64,000 bases of DNA. It comes from Hyaloscypha bicolor E (Eukaryota; Ascomycota; Leotiomycetes; Helotiales; Hyaloscyphaceae). The DNA lies in the NCBI RefSeq assembly GCF_002865645.1, contig NW_020194627.1:1178001-1242000 (forward strand), in the 5' to 3' direction. This document shows, in pieces, positions 41,626-51,838 of this stretch (position 1 is its first letter; each line of letters begins with the position of its first letter). The notes under the pieces were generated by a model. That model worked only from the letters and a program-made list of their open reading frames with translations. It was not told the origin of the DNA and did not search any database. The position numbers and the translations under genes were made by a program.

Positions 41626-42747
41626 AGCAGGGAGTAGGATGGGTTTCTGGAATCGTATAGGGAGTATCAAAACTGTATAACACTTCATTATTCGGTGGCT
41701 GGGGGTGGAACTGGCGTTCAGGTTGTGTTATGTTGGACTTAGGGTGGTTATGGGTGACTTCAAATTGGGGATGCACATTACGTAGAATGGATTTCCGTCT
41801 CATGGTACCTCAGAGACAAGATCTCTGAGGGAACCCTCCAATATTATAGTCTCCTATGAATGTGATATGAAAGTAAATAACAGCTTCTCAAACTAGAGCA
41901 GAGAACTTCAAGGAGTTAGAAGTTCTAATTTTAAGTTAATTTCTAACTATATTATATCTTAAAATATCTAGTCTTATATTAATTACTTACTATTATAAGT
42001 ATTTACTAAAATTCTAAGATCTTTATTTAACTCTAATACTTATTTTATTTATAATAGTAAGTTGCTCCCCCTAAATCGGTTTCTATTCCTCTAAAATCTT
42101 TATGAGAGTATTTTTATTATATATTAGGTTATTCTCTAGTTAAGAAGAGTAATAAACTTAGTAGTTGACTTTCAGGTCTTTGACCTCAACAAATTACACC
42201 TCTGCCGTAAGAAGATCTTTAAATTAAAGTTTCCCCGAATAGATCGTCTTATAGTCACCAGCTTTATAGTTCGGCTCAAGTTAAAGTCATCTTACAAACG
42301 CTGTACTCTCCTTCTCTGGTCTTCTTGATTTTTACCAGTATCGAATCCAAGGTCCTGGCCTCGATAGTGGCCAATTTTTGAAGGAAATTAGAGAGGAGTT
42401 GCAGAGAAACACTGCTCGTATTTAGGGTGAAATTCAATATCGGGTTTCTTAATGTCACATCAGTGAACGTGATTGGCAACTGTTTGCCTGTTCGGCCAGT
42501 TTTACTCCCAAATTTGTACAGTGAAGCTTTGCAAGATGCAATGTACAAGTAAATATCCGTTTTCATCATCTAGTCTCCTTGCGTCAGCGTCGTATGTTGT
42601 ATTCTTACATAGGGCGAGCTTGCTTCGGTGCAAAGACCCTCTCCTCGGTGGCGTGTACTTGATGGTTTTCAGTCTATTTGTCCCACTACCTCGTTCCTTT
42701 CAAGTTCTCCCTTCTTAGAGTCCCATTTCCAAACTCGTATTACAGCC
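41626..42747. other. Intergenic, with an AT-rich insert
   Basis: 41,930-42,130 is an AT-rich, RIP-like patch. It includes a short inverted repeat, ACTTACTATTATAA at 41,985 and its complement ending at 42,062, that could be a tiny degraded MITE. 42,180-42,747 has normal composition and holds weak overlapping frames on both strands, the longest a 97-codon minus-strand frame at 42,276-42,569 starting ATGATG. None shows a recognisable domain. The segment probably includes the 3' UTR of the HET gene. Confidence 0.4.
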
Positions 42748-45200
42748 TCAAGCAAGGAAAACCCCCTCAAGCGTGCACTCGCCTCTTTCGGCCATTTCTA
42801 GAACCTCTCCATCCATAATTCCATGAACATAACTAATATGCATGGTTAGTCTTGTTCGAAGTCAGCGAAGCTTTCTTACCTCTCCCCTACAAGCCTATAC
42901 ATATAACCGTACTTCCTCAATATAAATGGTGTTACGCCTCCCTCCAAAACCGCAACTGTGTCTCCTATTCTCACTCCGGTTGGGCCCATCCCGATGTACC
43001 CCTTCTTGGTGACGATTAGTCTCCTCCATCTGAGCCAACTTCCAATTTTCATCCTTGCCCACACCATAAGAACTTTCTCCTCTTCCGGAGTCTCTGGAGG
43101 AAATGAATCAATGTCCGATAGTTTGTCCCCGATCCGCTGGAGCTTCCTCTCTCTACTTGGCCAGATATCACACAAAACTGTTCTCCAGAAAGCTTCAACT
43201 AAGGAGCCCCCAGATATGTATTCCTTGAACTCCTTGCCGACAAGATATCCTCGCCATGAATTCATTGCTCCCGGAACCGGCAACATTTCTTGGGACTCCG
43301 AAGCTAATGCACCCACGTCGACGATCTCGTCGAAACAGTACCCTCCCATACCTATGGTCCTCAAATCAGAGGAGAAGGTGTATGGTGTAGGTGATACTGT
43401 TCCTCCAGCTTTATAAAGTGGTTCAGGGGCGTGCTCTTTGTGCACCTCCGGCCCTGCATAGTTTCCATTTGCCAAGGGAAACAGCTCATCTTGAACCGTC
43501 CAATCGACTACCCAACTTGGAAGAATAAAATTGGTGTCGAATGGAGAGAGATCAGGAGCCAGCGCTTTCGCGGAGAAAAGATCGAGGTTTTGGTATTTGA
43601 GTAGTAGGTAGCAAGACGTATGGATGAAAACCCTTGCCATGGATAATCCATAGTCCGGTTGCAATGCTGGATGCTCCCTCTCGGACGCTGGTCCTATGCC
43701 AAGCGCGGCATAAACCTTATCTCTTGGGTTACTTGCATTCTGCCTCCTCATTTTCCTAAGAATTGTAGCCAGTGGCGGCGGACCAGAATCCGCCAACTCA
43801 TTCTTCAACGCTTGTAAAACGTCGCAGGATCGAAATGCGTGGATGAGTGGAGACATATTGAGTATGCATGAAATGGCGAACTTGGATTTCTCCAATTGAT
43901 TCGCATCTCCTAATTGTCCTGCAGCATGCATGAAGATATTGGAAAAGCGTTCGATGATCTTCCAATCAAAACAAAAGCTTCCACAATTCACGGTGACGGT
44001 CTTAGCAAGGACAACTTCTTGGACAATCCACGCTCGTTTAAACCACGGGCGGAGAAACAGATTCTTGAGCGCTTCAAATACGAATGCTTGACTCGCATCT
44101 TCGAATTTTCGTCTGATCCAATCCGCCATGGCAAATGCAGCGTCGTCGCTTTCTCCATGCTGAACCACATATGTCATGAATGCTACCGCGTCTTCAGTAG
44201 TGTTAGTCTCTGGTCCAAGCCAAATAACGACCTTCTCTGCGGCTGAGTATATCTGGGACATTTGCCCGACTTGGTGATTCATCTCTTCAATATCGGACTG
44301 ATTAATACACACGGCATCGATCCACATGACCCTGACGTTTCCTTCCTTTGTATAACGCAGGTGCCGTAAGGCACCAACTAAAGTCTTTGTAGCATGAAAG
44401 ACCTCTCCGTTCAGCAGGATAGGGAAAGTTTCTTGAGGATCTCCCCATGTGTACGATAGAGCTTCATATTTGGGCTCCTTTTGGAGGGAAGCAGCGCAGA
44501 GTATGCACTTCAAATCTGCAGACTTCTCCTGAGAAGGTAGAAGCACGAGTAAGCGGATATTTCCCGTTCCTCGCGGTAATGGCCGATAGATAGCTGAATA
44601 TCTATCTCGAATAGCAGAACTACCCTCGACGTCATCGTATAGCACACTTGACTCCATAATCTCGGCTTGGGCTTCATAGGACTCTGCGCTCCTATCTTCT
44701 CGCATACGCTCGATAACAGTGAGTACAAGATCATCCATCTGAGCTTTCTCAAATTCATCACCATTGGTGCTAAAATATATCCAGCGAGATGCATTTCTCA
44801 AAATATTTGTGCCCAGAAAGAAGGCGTAGTCAACTTCTCTTTTTATCTTCCCCGGTTTGTCTCGAAGCACCACCCTGAAGCTAGCTCCGGACTCGTCGGT
44901 ATGCTCGCCAGCCTCGTCGGGGATGGCTTCCCAGTCTGGGTCATTGGATGCTGGAAGCGGCAGGCCCAGCGCAAAGGCAGGACCATCGCGATTCGTCACG
45001 TTGGAGTAGAAGCGTTCGAGAAATTGGATAGTTGGGTCGGATCGAGAGCCTGGTTCTCGTTGTCGTGCCGAGAAGTCCATGAACCGCAGGTGAAAGGGGT
45101 CATCACCCCATACGGCATCTGGCAGGCGTCTTACTTCATTGAGATGATTGTTCTGTACTAAACGATTGAAGAGATTTTCTGCCATAGCTAATCCTACCAT
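42748..45200 (-). CDS. HET-domain (heterokaryon incompatibility) protein, 801 aa, two exons
   Basis: Predicted HET protein (PF06985 type), a family linked to non-self recognition and cell death in filamentous ascomycetes. Exon 1 is complement(42,880-45,200), a 47-bp GT-AG intron spans 42,833-42,879, and exon 2 is complement(42,748-42,832). The long open frame appears to stop at 42,876, but that TAA lies inside the intron's GTAAG donor. Splicing joins LVGE to S-YVHGIMDGEV and ends at TGA 42,748, restoring the conserved HET C-terminal signature. Exons sum to 2,406 nt, a multiple of three. The HET domain spans about residues 245-415, with YEALSYTWGD (245-254), MWIDAVCINQ (292-301) and LRPWFKRAWIVQE. 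Residues 1-200 are an unrecognised N-terminal extension. A second ATG six codons in (MAENLF) may be the true start. It is divergent from the AAA ATPase gene with 482 bp between starts. Confidence 0.9.
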
Positions 45201-45682
45201 GCAAAGCTAGCTTGGTCTTGGGGAAAGCAAAGACGAGGCTGAAGTCAAAAGTTCCGAAATCGAGATGGGTCAGCAACTCCTACAGTCTGAGAGTAGGCTG
45301 AGGATTGTGCGCAAGGCATTCCACGAGGCCCAGTCGTATTTATATTTATGTAAGCCGTATCATTCCGCCCGACTTGCGAAGGATTCGTGCATATCGGGCG
45401 TCGAATGATCGGCGAACACAAATCCCGGCGGTAAAAAGGAAATTCATTTCAAATTTCGATGCATTAATAGGCTCCACTTAACTTATCTTCCCAAAACCAG
45501 CAACGTTTTTACATTGTTCCATTGAAATCTTCTTGAGGTTGCTGCTCTTTTTCCAAAACTTATTTGATTTTACGTTAGCGCCTCTCTTGGAATCAAAGAC
45601 ACAAGGTTTAAGGTTTGACTCTGCCATCCCCGGTACAATACATCGACTCTTCGACGACTGTCCAAGGTGAACATACTTGACC
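45201..45682. promoter_or_regulatory. Shared bidirectional promoter of HET and AAA genes
   Basis: 482 bp separate the two divergent start codons. On the HET side the sequence is AT-rich near 45,335-45,355 (TATTTATATTTATG), a possible core promoter. The AAA start used is ATG at 45,683; an in-frame TTG two codons upstream is ignored. The spacing allows co-regulation, but no specific binding site was identified. Confidence 0.5.
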
Positions 45683-48296
45683 ATGCTATCACATAAGTGG
45701 AAGCGGACCAAGAATGGCAAAGAACCAGCAAAGCAATCCGCTGAAGAGTCACATGAAGACATCGAAGATGTGTTAGCAAGCCTAGACTCTTCAAGTTCAA
45801 AATCCAAGAAATGGTACGACCCTATGGTGCCTAATCGTATCAAATACGGCGTGGAGGACAACGTCAAAAAGTTGTATGAGGGCCCACAGAAGTGTTCCTG
45901 CTGCATCAATTGGGTAGAAGAATACCCAGACAATTTGAGAGAGAACTTACTAGCCACAAATGAAGTCAAACAGCACGCTATCGTGACGAAGTACATGAGA
46001 AATCACAAGGGCGACAAACCTCTAGTACTTCATTCAATCGACATTCAGAGTTCTATTCTCAAAGTCGTCCTTGAGGAGGTCTTTGAAGGTTACAGCGGCA
46101 TCACAACTGGCCTAGACAATCTCTCTTTCGCAGCTCCTTTTCAAGCATTTTTTCGGCGACTCGATCGTCTTGAAGAAGGTTCAAGGAACCGGGATGACCC
46201 TAAAGCGCTTTATCAAACAAAGCTATTGTACGAGATTATCAACAACGAGCTCAAAGAGTCAGTCGAAATATTCAAGGATCTCGTGGCTCACAAAGTAATC
46301 ACTTTCGAGTATCTTTGGGCCCTCTTCACTCCAGGAGAGATGATCAGAACTGAGAAAGACCGCATTTTTCTCCTCAACGATGCAGACTATGGCAATTCCG
46401 GCGGCTTCACTCTTTGGGTAAGGTTCATCGATTGGGATGGGACCCAATTCGGCTATGACAGAGCAACAATCTCAATCCCAAAGTTTGATGGAACCAGGCC
46501 GATTACTGATTTAGAAGGGTATCCAGCTTCGTTCGATCCGGGATTGGACGGGGTGAAGGCTACTCTGGTGATGAAAGGGAAAAAGTTCGAAGAACTGCAG
46601 GGTTTTCACTACATGGCCCATAGAGGCATGGTTGTCGAAGCCAATGCTGGCGTCTGGTCTTTTGGCAGTGAAACTCGACATGTAGGCCTCTCAGGAAATT
46701 TTTGCTCCACTAGCAACTGATATAAGGATAGGTCGAAGGTCGAATAATTGTGGATGCTGGCTCGTATTTCCGCTTCAATCCGCATGAAGTAAAATCGCTG
46801 AAGTCTTTGGACGACCAAGGAAAACTACTCGAGATACCGGGCATGTTGAAAAATACGGATATTCATAATTCGACTTTTACATCTTCCTACGATGCACATT
46901 ACGGAAGTTACAATAGAACCCCTCGCGAAGTGACTAAGCCCTACCGCTACTCAGACGAGTATGATACGGCGGGACTAAAAGTTGGAAAGAAGCTCAAGAT
47001 AGTCTCAGGTGAATGCGGCTCCATGATATTGAAATAATTGAGAACTGACTAGTTGAATAGCGAGCCGTCCACTGACAGATAATGAGTTGATCTTGTGCAC
47101 GCAGTCGGTCAGAGGATTTTCACTAAAGACGAAGCACTGGGGTGAGTAAACACTTGTGTGGTTACCTTTACAACAAAGCTCATGTCGTCTAGCATCCTTC
47201 GCAGTGGCAGATATTAGCAACATCAAGTGGGACGAGAATGCTTTTGAAAGTTTGGTCTTACCATCGAACTACAAACAACTCATCCTCTCTTTCGTGGAGG
47301 GACAACTCCACTACAAGGACGATTTTGATGACGTGATCGAAGGAAAAGGTCTGATTTCAAATATCCTATGCACACGTTTCTATGCCAAGCGCAGTGCTGA
47401 CTTTCTAAGGACGAGGAATTATAATCTTGTTAGCTGGTGTTCCAGGTGTTGGAAAGACATTGACTGCTGAATCAGGTAAGGCTCTAGAGAGCATCGATAC
47501 ATGGCAACTGATAGCTCATTGTTCTTTAGTCGCCGAGACTTTGCGAGCCCCACTCTACTCCATGACAGCCGGCGAACTAAGTCTAGACGCAACCAATCTC
47601 GAGGAATCTCTCACCAAGATTCTAGAAATAAGCACAAAATGGAATTCGGTGCTTCTGTTAGACGAGGCCGATGTTTTTCTCGAACAACGAAGCAGTTCTC
47701 ATCTAGAGAGAAATAAGCTTGTTTCAAGTAAGTACTCCTTCGGCGTGTACCCGTGATAATATCAGCTAACGAGCAAAGTCTTCCTCCGAATGTTGGAATA
47801 CTACAGAGGAATTCTTTTCCTAACCACTAACCGCCTTTCTGCTTTTGATTCTGCTTTCCAATCTCGTATCCACATCACGATCAACTATCCCCCACTCTCC
47901 TCCTCTGCACGCTCTCAGATCTGGCGCAACTTCCTGTTGTTAGCACCCAACAAGCCAAAACCCTCTGAGCCTTTGGCACCTGATATTTCAGTGTCCGAAT
48001 CTTCTGCTCCCCCCAAAGCAGCCGGCACGACGTCAGATGTGCAAACCCTGGTACCTGATTCGCACCACACTCGAGTGGAAACACATGCTCCTCTTCTGAC
48101 TTCCATCTCAGAGGCTGAGATCATGAAACTGGCAGAGATTGACCTGAACGGTCGCCAGATTAAGAACGTTGTCAAGACCAGTAGGCTTCTCGCACGAAGA
48201 TTGGGGAAAAGCCTAGGTATTGAGGAGGTGAACACTGTGTTGGAAGCTACGAGTCCTAATTTGCTTTCGGAAAGTATCAAGAATGAAATTTCTTGA
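45683..48296 (+). CDS. DUF7025-AAA+ ATPase, 758 aa, seven exons
   Basis: Exons: 45,683-46,681; 46,732-47,008; 47,079-47,141; 47,193-47,348; 47,410-47,475; 47,530-47,727; 47,779-48,296. All six introns (50-70 bp) are GT-AG and exons total 2,277 nt, so what look like fragments form one intact gene. The N-terminal two-thirds has the layout of fungal DUF7025/AAA proteins, with LILCTQSVRGFSLKTKHW just before the ATPase. ATPase landmarks: Walker A GVPGVGKT (508-515), Walker B VLLLDE (561-566), sensor-1 region LTTNR (601-605), arginine-finger candidate in FQSRIH (R616) and sensor-2-like NGRQIKN (710-716). All key residues are kept. The lid region holds a Pro/Ser-rich insert (about 640-690). It is probably a nucleotide-driven remodelling ATPase of unknown substrate. 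Divergent neighbour of the HET gene. Confidence 0.9.
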
Positions 48297-48609
48297 GTCT
48301 ACTAAAGGTATTATATTAGTCCTTCATTACTTATAGTTAAGATAAAATCTCTACAATTAACGGCCCCTTTAAGCGAAAAATTAGAGGATCTAATAAGGCG
48401 ATATAACTGTAAAGCTTAAAAGAAGAGATCTCAAGTAGTTAGTAACGTGGGTTTAGGGCACGACCTCGGAAAGCAGAGAGATTACGATTGACAGTGAGCT
48501 CACCGCTAGTAAATAGAAGGTAAAAGAACACGATTACAATATTATTGTATCGGGTCATGTAACGTTTTATTTAAAACATATAGATTATGGCAAACAGTTG
48601 CGCACATAA
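48297..48609. other. 3' flank of the AAA gene and hAT target site
   Basis: Normal to AT-rich non-coding sequence. The last eight bases (48,602-48,609, GCACATAA) are the left copy of the target duplication of the adjacent hAT-like element. Confidence 0.6.
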
Positions 48610-48721
48610 TAGGCTTGGCAACGATTGCTAAGCAATCGATTAGTAATCGATTTTGCGCACAATCGAATACTATCGAACCGCATCGATTAGTAATCGATTA
48701 CTAAACGATTACTATCCCCCC

Positions 48722-48910
48722 CCTTGAATAATTACGAGTGGGTCCTTTAGTAACGCCACACTGAAACTTCGTCAGTATCCCCGAATTAGGAAATATCAGG
48801 TGCTTTCGAGAGCCGCTATTCGCTATAGACCCTCGATTGCGTGCCTTTAGTGGTATGAATCGTGGCATGAGAGTGTGGCGAATATTGGACCCACTCGTAA
48901 TTATTCAAGG
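48722..48910. mobile_element. Foldback/MITE inside the hAT element
   Basis: 189 bp bounded by 24-bp perfect inverted repeats that start CCTTGAATAATTACGAG; the arms extend imperfectly inward through CGCCACACT. No target duplication is clear: the left side is a C-run and the right side is TGTGACGG. No coding capacity. Confidence 0.7.
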
Positions 48911-48930
48911 TGTGACGGCTGGTGTCACAT

Positions 48931-48986
48931 GGTTGGTTTCAGCTAAAGGGGTTGGTTTCAGCTAAAGGGGTTGGTTTCAGCTAAGG
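48931..48986. repeat. 19-bp tandem repeat, three copies
   Basis: Unit GGTTGGTTTCAGCTAAAGG, two exact copies and a third lacking one base. Possibly recent, since no RIP-like changes are seen. Confidence 0.9.
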
Positions 48987-49309
48987 TTCCAAGCTATGGT
49001 TCAAACCAAGCTCGCTTCCAAAGCTCGGCGTTTCAGTGGTCTTGGCCATACCTACTTATCCACTGCCACACCTCACTCCTTCTCTCCTTAGCTTTAGATT
49101 CTGTAGGACATTGGAAATCATTGATCTTTGAGCATCGTTCCATTGCTTTGTTCCTGCCGTCACACAAGGGAGGGGATAGTAATACCCCGCACCAAGCACT
49201 AAATTTTTAGTACCTATAGCCTATAATTTAGCGACCGTGGCCCTAAAATTTAGCAATAAGTAGCCTATAATTATAGGGCTTCCTTTTCCCCGCAACTTAC
49301 AAGCATTGA

Positions 49310-49960
49310 AGGAAGCCCTTTGCGCATCGCAATGAGCTGTCTCCCAGGAAGCTCCTTACGAGCCTGTCAAGATAAGTCTGTGCGCTTCAAGCCATTTGCT
49401 CACTAACGAGCCCCGTAAGAAATTTTTGACTTTTTAAAGTTTATCAGAAATGCCCAAATTATTATCAGATAATACACTTTAGCTTCTTCTTAGTTATAGT
49501 ATTAAATAATAAATAATAATGCTTTGTGGTTATTTAGGGAATTTAAAGTAAAGTGAGTGGCTTTGGTTTTCCGAAGCCTGAAAATTAGCCTGAAGCGCAC
49601 AGACTTATCTTGGCAGGCTCGTTACGTATCGCAGTGAGCTGTCTCGCAGTGAGCTGTCTCGCAGTGAGCTGTCTCGCAGTGAGCTGTCTCTCAGGAAGCT
49701 CTTTACGTATCGCAGTGAGCTGTCTCGCAGTGAGCTGTTCCCCAAGGAGCTCTCCCCTAGAGAGCTCTTTGGGAAATAGCTCCCTGGGGAAGAGTGCCCC
49801 AGAAGACAGCTCACTGCGATACGCAAAGGGCTTCCTGGGGGAGAGCTTCTTGGGGGACAGCTCACTGAGAGACAACTCACTGTAATATATAAAGAGCTCC
49901 CTGGAAAGAACTTCCTGGGGATAGCTTACTAGGGATAATTTACTAGAGATAGCTTCTATA
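49310..49960. repeat. Palindromic array of a 15-bp unit, interrupted by a MITE
   Basis: Direct copies of GCAGTGAGCTGTCTC run from 49,631 to 49,690 (four perfect) and again at 49,711-49,740. From about 49,800 the same unit appears inverted (GACAGCTCACTGC). The two halves could form a long hairpin. A related left-hand piece at about 49,325-49,356 is separated from the array by the MITE at 49,357-49,624, which therefore inserted into it. Purine/pyrimidine bias and the 15-bp period create pentapeptide-like frames on both strands; these look like artefacts of the repeat. Confidence 0.75.
49357..49624. mobile_element. Tc1/mariner-type MITE
   Basis: About 264 bp between TA dinucleotides. Its inverted ends start CGAGCCTG and continue into AAGATAAGTCTGTGCGCTTC, about 30 bp per arm. 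These ends resemble those of the Tc1-like element at 52,779-54,045, which share CGAGCCTGG and CATAAGTCTGT. It has no coding capacity, so it was probably moved in trans by that family. It splits the 15-bp array. Confidence 0.8.
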
Positions 49961-50338
49961 ATATATAAAGAGCTTCCTTTTAAGTAATAATAAAGGCTTA
50001 GGGAGAAGGGAGAGAAGCAATAATATACAAATATAGCGATTTTTATTAAGGTAAATTATGTAACTTTAGAGGGAAAGGGGGCCTTAAGTACTAAAAGAGA
50101 AGTAAAATTCTAAATATTTTCTTTAAATATATAAATAAAAGACAGCCTTACCTTTATTATATATAGTATAATGCTTTACTAAACTCCTTAACAATCCAGA
50201 ATTAGAAAAGGGGGTGCGTGGGCGGGGATTTGCTCGCTTATAATCGATTATTAATCGATTTAATCGATACCTTACGATTATAGCATCGATTGTAATCGAT
50301 TGCTAAAAACGCTAATCGTTGCCAAGCCTGGCACATAA

Positions 50339-51838
50339 GGCGCTGAGCCAGTTGGCCAGTTGGGTCAACCCAAGAAGCCGCGACGAGTACAGCACCACGA
50401 TTGCTCCAAGGTAGCGCAATGTTCAGGGGCCGTCCTTCCTCAGCGATATCGATATCGATATCGATACAATCCACCCCCTTGTCGGAAGCTCTGCCGAGGA
50501 TGCGCTAAGCAATATGCACTAATGAACTTCCATATTTCCTGCAGTTTAGTGAGACCACAATTCCGACCGTCGTTTCTTCAGGCAATGCCTTCTCAATTGC
50601 CTGAGCATGCCGTGGCGAGACACTCAGTGGGTTAGCTTTAACTACACAAGCAAGCGCAGCAGAGACAGCCCTCCTGGATGCAACAGGTGTTATACAGTTG
50701 GTCCGATCCAAAAGCGACAAAAAAAACCAAAACCACCACAACACTAATTGATATAAATCGTATTAATTAAAAGTATACTATATACTCTAGGAATTAATTT
50801 CATATTCTCAAAATTATAATATCTTTATTATTAAGGGAGATATAATGCACGTGATTAAGCGAGCAAATATTTTTGCGTTTTGTATAACGTCTATCCGTGC
50901 GTGCCGAAAAAACCGGTGTGCCGAAAAAATTTATAGTTTAGGGGTCTTAAAACTCAACTATATAAATATATAAAGCTATAATCTGTTTGCTGTTGTTCTT
51001 TAGCTATTTCTCGACAAGGGCTTGACTTGCAGTTAGAAAAATACTATAGTTTGGCTATATTATCGATCGTCCTGCTGAGAGCGTGAAAAGCTGCTGTAGC
51101 TGTTAGCCCCTGCTCTATCATAACTATTAATCTGTCCCCGGAATTCGGGGCCGTGGCATAGAGCTTCTATTAAGTTCAAATATAACTCTAAAGTTTGAAG
51201 ACACAGAGTATAAGGAAATCTGCTACTGAATTTATCCGGATAAAAGTGGGAGGCACGCCAATGCCAAGCATCTTAATAAACGAGGAAGGATTTAGCACCA
51301 TTACCCAATATTGTATTTACAGCCACGCTAGTCGTATTTTATTACATATTTTTATACGTTACGTGAAAGTGTGGCGCAGAGTGGCATTTTTCTAATTCTG
51401 AGTTGCCACTCAGTCGTTCCAATTCTTATCCCATCTCTATATAAGGTACGGAAGTAATGATTTCTCGATTACTAACAAGCTGGCAGGCTCACTTATAAGG
51501 ATACACGGATTTAAGCAACTGGTCTGCCGCGTCGACAGTTGCCTGCCAGCCCTCCAAACGGCACCCTGCCGTATGCCGAGCGTTGTCCTTTATAATACTC
51601 TCGAAATCTGATATAATTGAGCAGCCCTTACGCTTTCCAGGACTCGTTTGGTTTCGATTTATATGAGGAACAAGATCTACTCGAGCCGTTACAGATACAG
51701 GGAGAGAGGTAGGCTATGGGATAGTAACTTCAGACGTATTTGTAGTATAGAGTTCTGAGATTAACAGCTCATATTACTGTGACTAAATATCAGAAATAGT
51801 TCTATTACTAGTATAGTTGTTATTACAGACAGACATAC
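50339..51838. other. Mixed non-coding region right of the hAT element
   Basis: 50,339-50,740 has normal G+C and weak frames on both strands but no recognised domain. It contains a GATATC-type microsatellite at 50,447-50,468. 50,750-51,060 is AT-rich with the direct pair GTGCCGAAAAAA at about 50,903 and 50,923. 51,100-51,838 is mixed, with an inverted pair CTGGCAGGC / GCCTGCCAG at about 51,480 and 51,541. No gene can be supported. The tail from about 51,600 leads into the 3' flank of the HeLo relic. Confidence 0.4.

Larger units (their letters stand above)
48610..50330. mobile_element. hAT-like non-autonomous DNA element, 1,721 bp
   Basis: Terminal inverted repeats of about 14-16 bp begin TAGGCTTGGCAACGATT on the left and read CAGGCTTGGCAACGATT as the complement of the right end. 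Perfect 8-bp direct repeats, GCACATAA, flank it at 48,602-48,609 and 50,331-50,338. An 8-bp duplication with such ends is the hAT signature. Subterminal regions on both sides are crowded with AATCGATT and TAATCGAT motifs, like the subterminal repeats bound by hAT transposases. No transposase frame is present. The interior holds a foldback element, a 19-bp array, a palindromic 15-bp array and a Tc1-type MITE. The right interior (about 49,930-50,200) is RIP-mutated; much of the rest is not. Confidence 0.8.

Noticed and set aside
42276..42569. 97-codon minus-strand frame as a gene
   Set aside because: It has no domain, signal peptide or context support, and lies where the HET 3' UTR is expected; noted only in the intergenic entry.
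45478..45996. 172-codon minus-strand frame over the HET-AAA promoter and AAA exon 1
   Set aside because: It lies antisense to the well-supported first AAA exon, has no domain, and is a shadow of coding composition.
46682..47778. AAA gene as a frameshifted pseudogene
   Set aside because: Every break coincides with a GT-AG intron of fungal size with matching phase, and all ATPase motifs are intact.
49585..49885. Pentapeptide-like frames on both strands (ARQLT, RDSSL, AVSCL repeats)
   Set aside because: They arise from the 15-bp DNA array; three different frames give equally regular repeats, so there is no specific protein.
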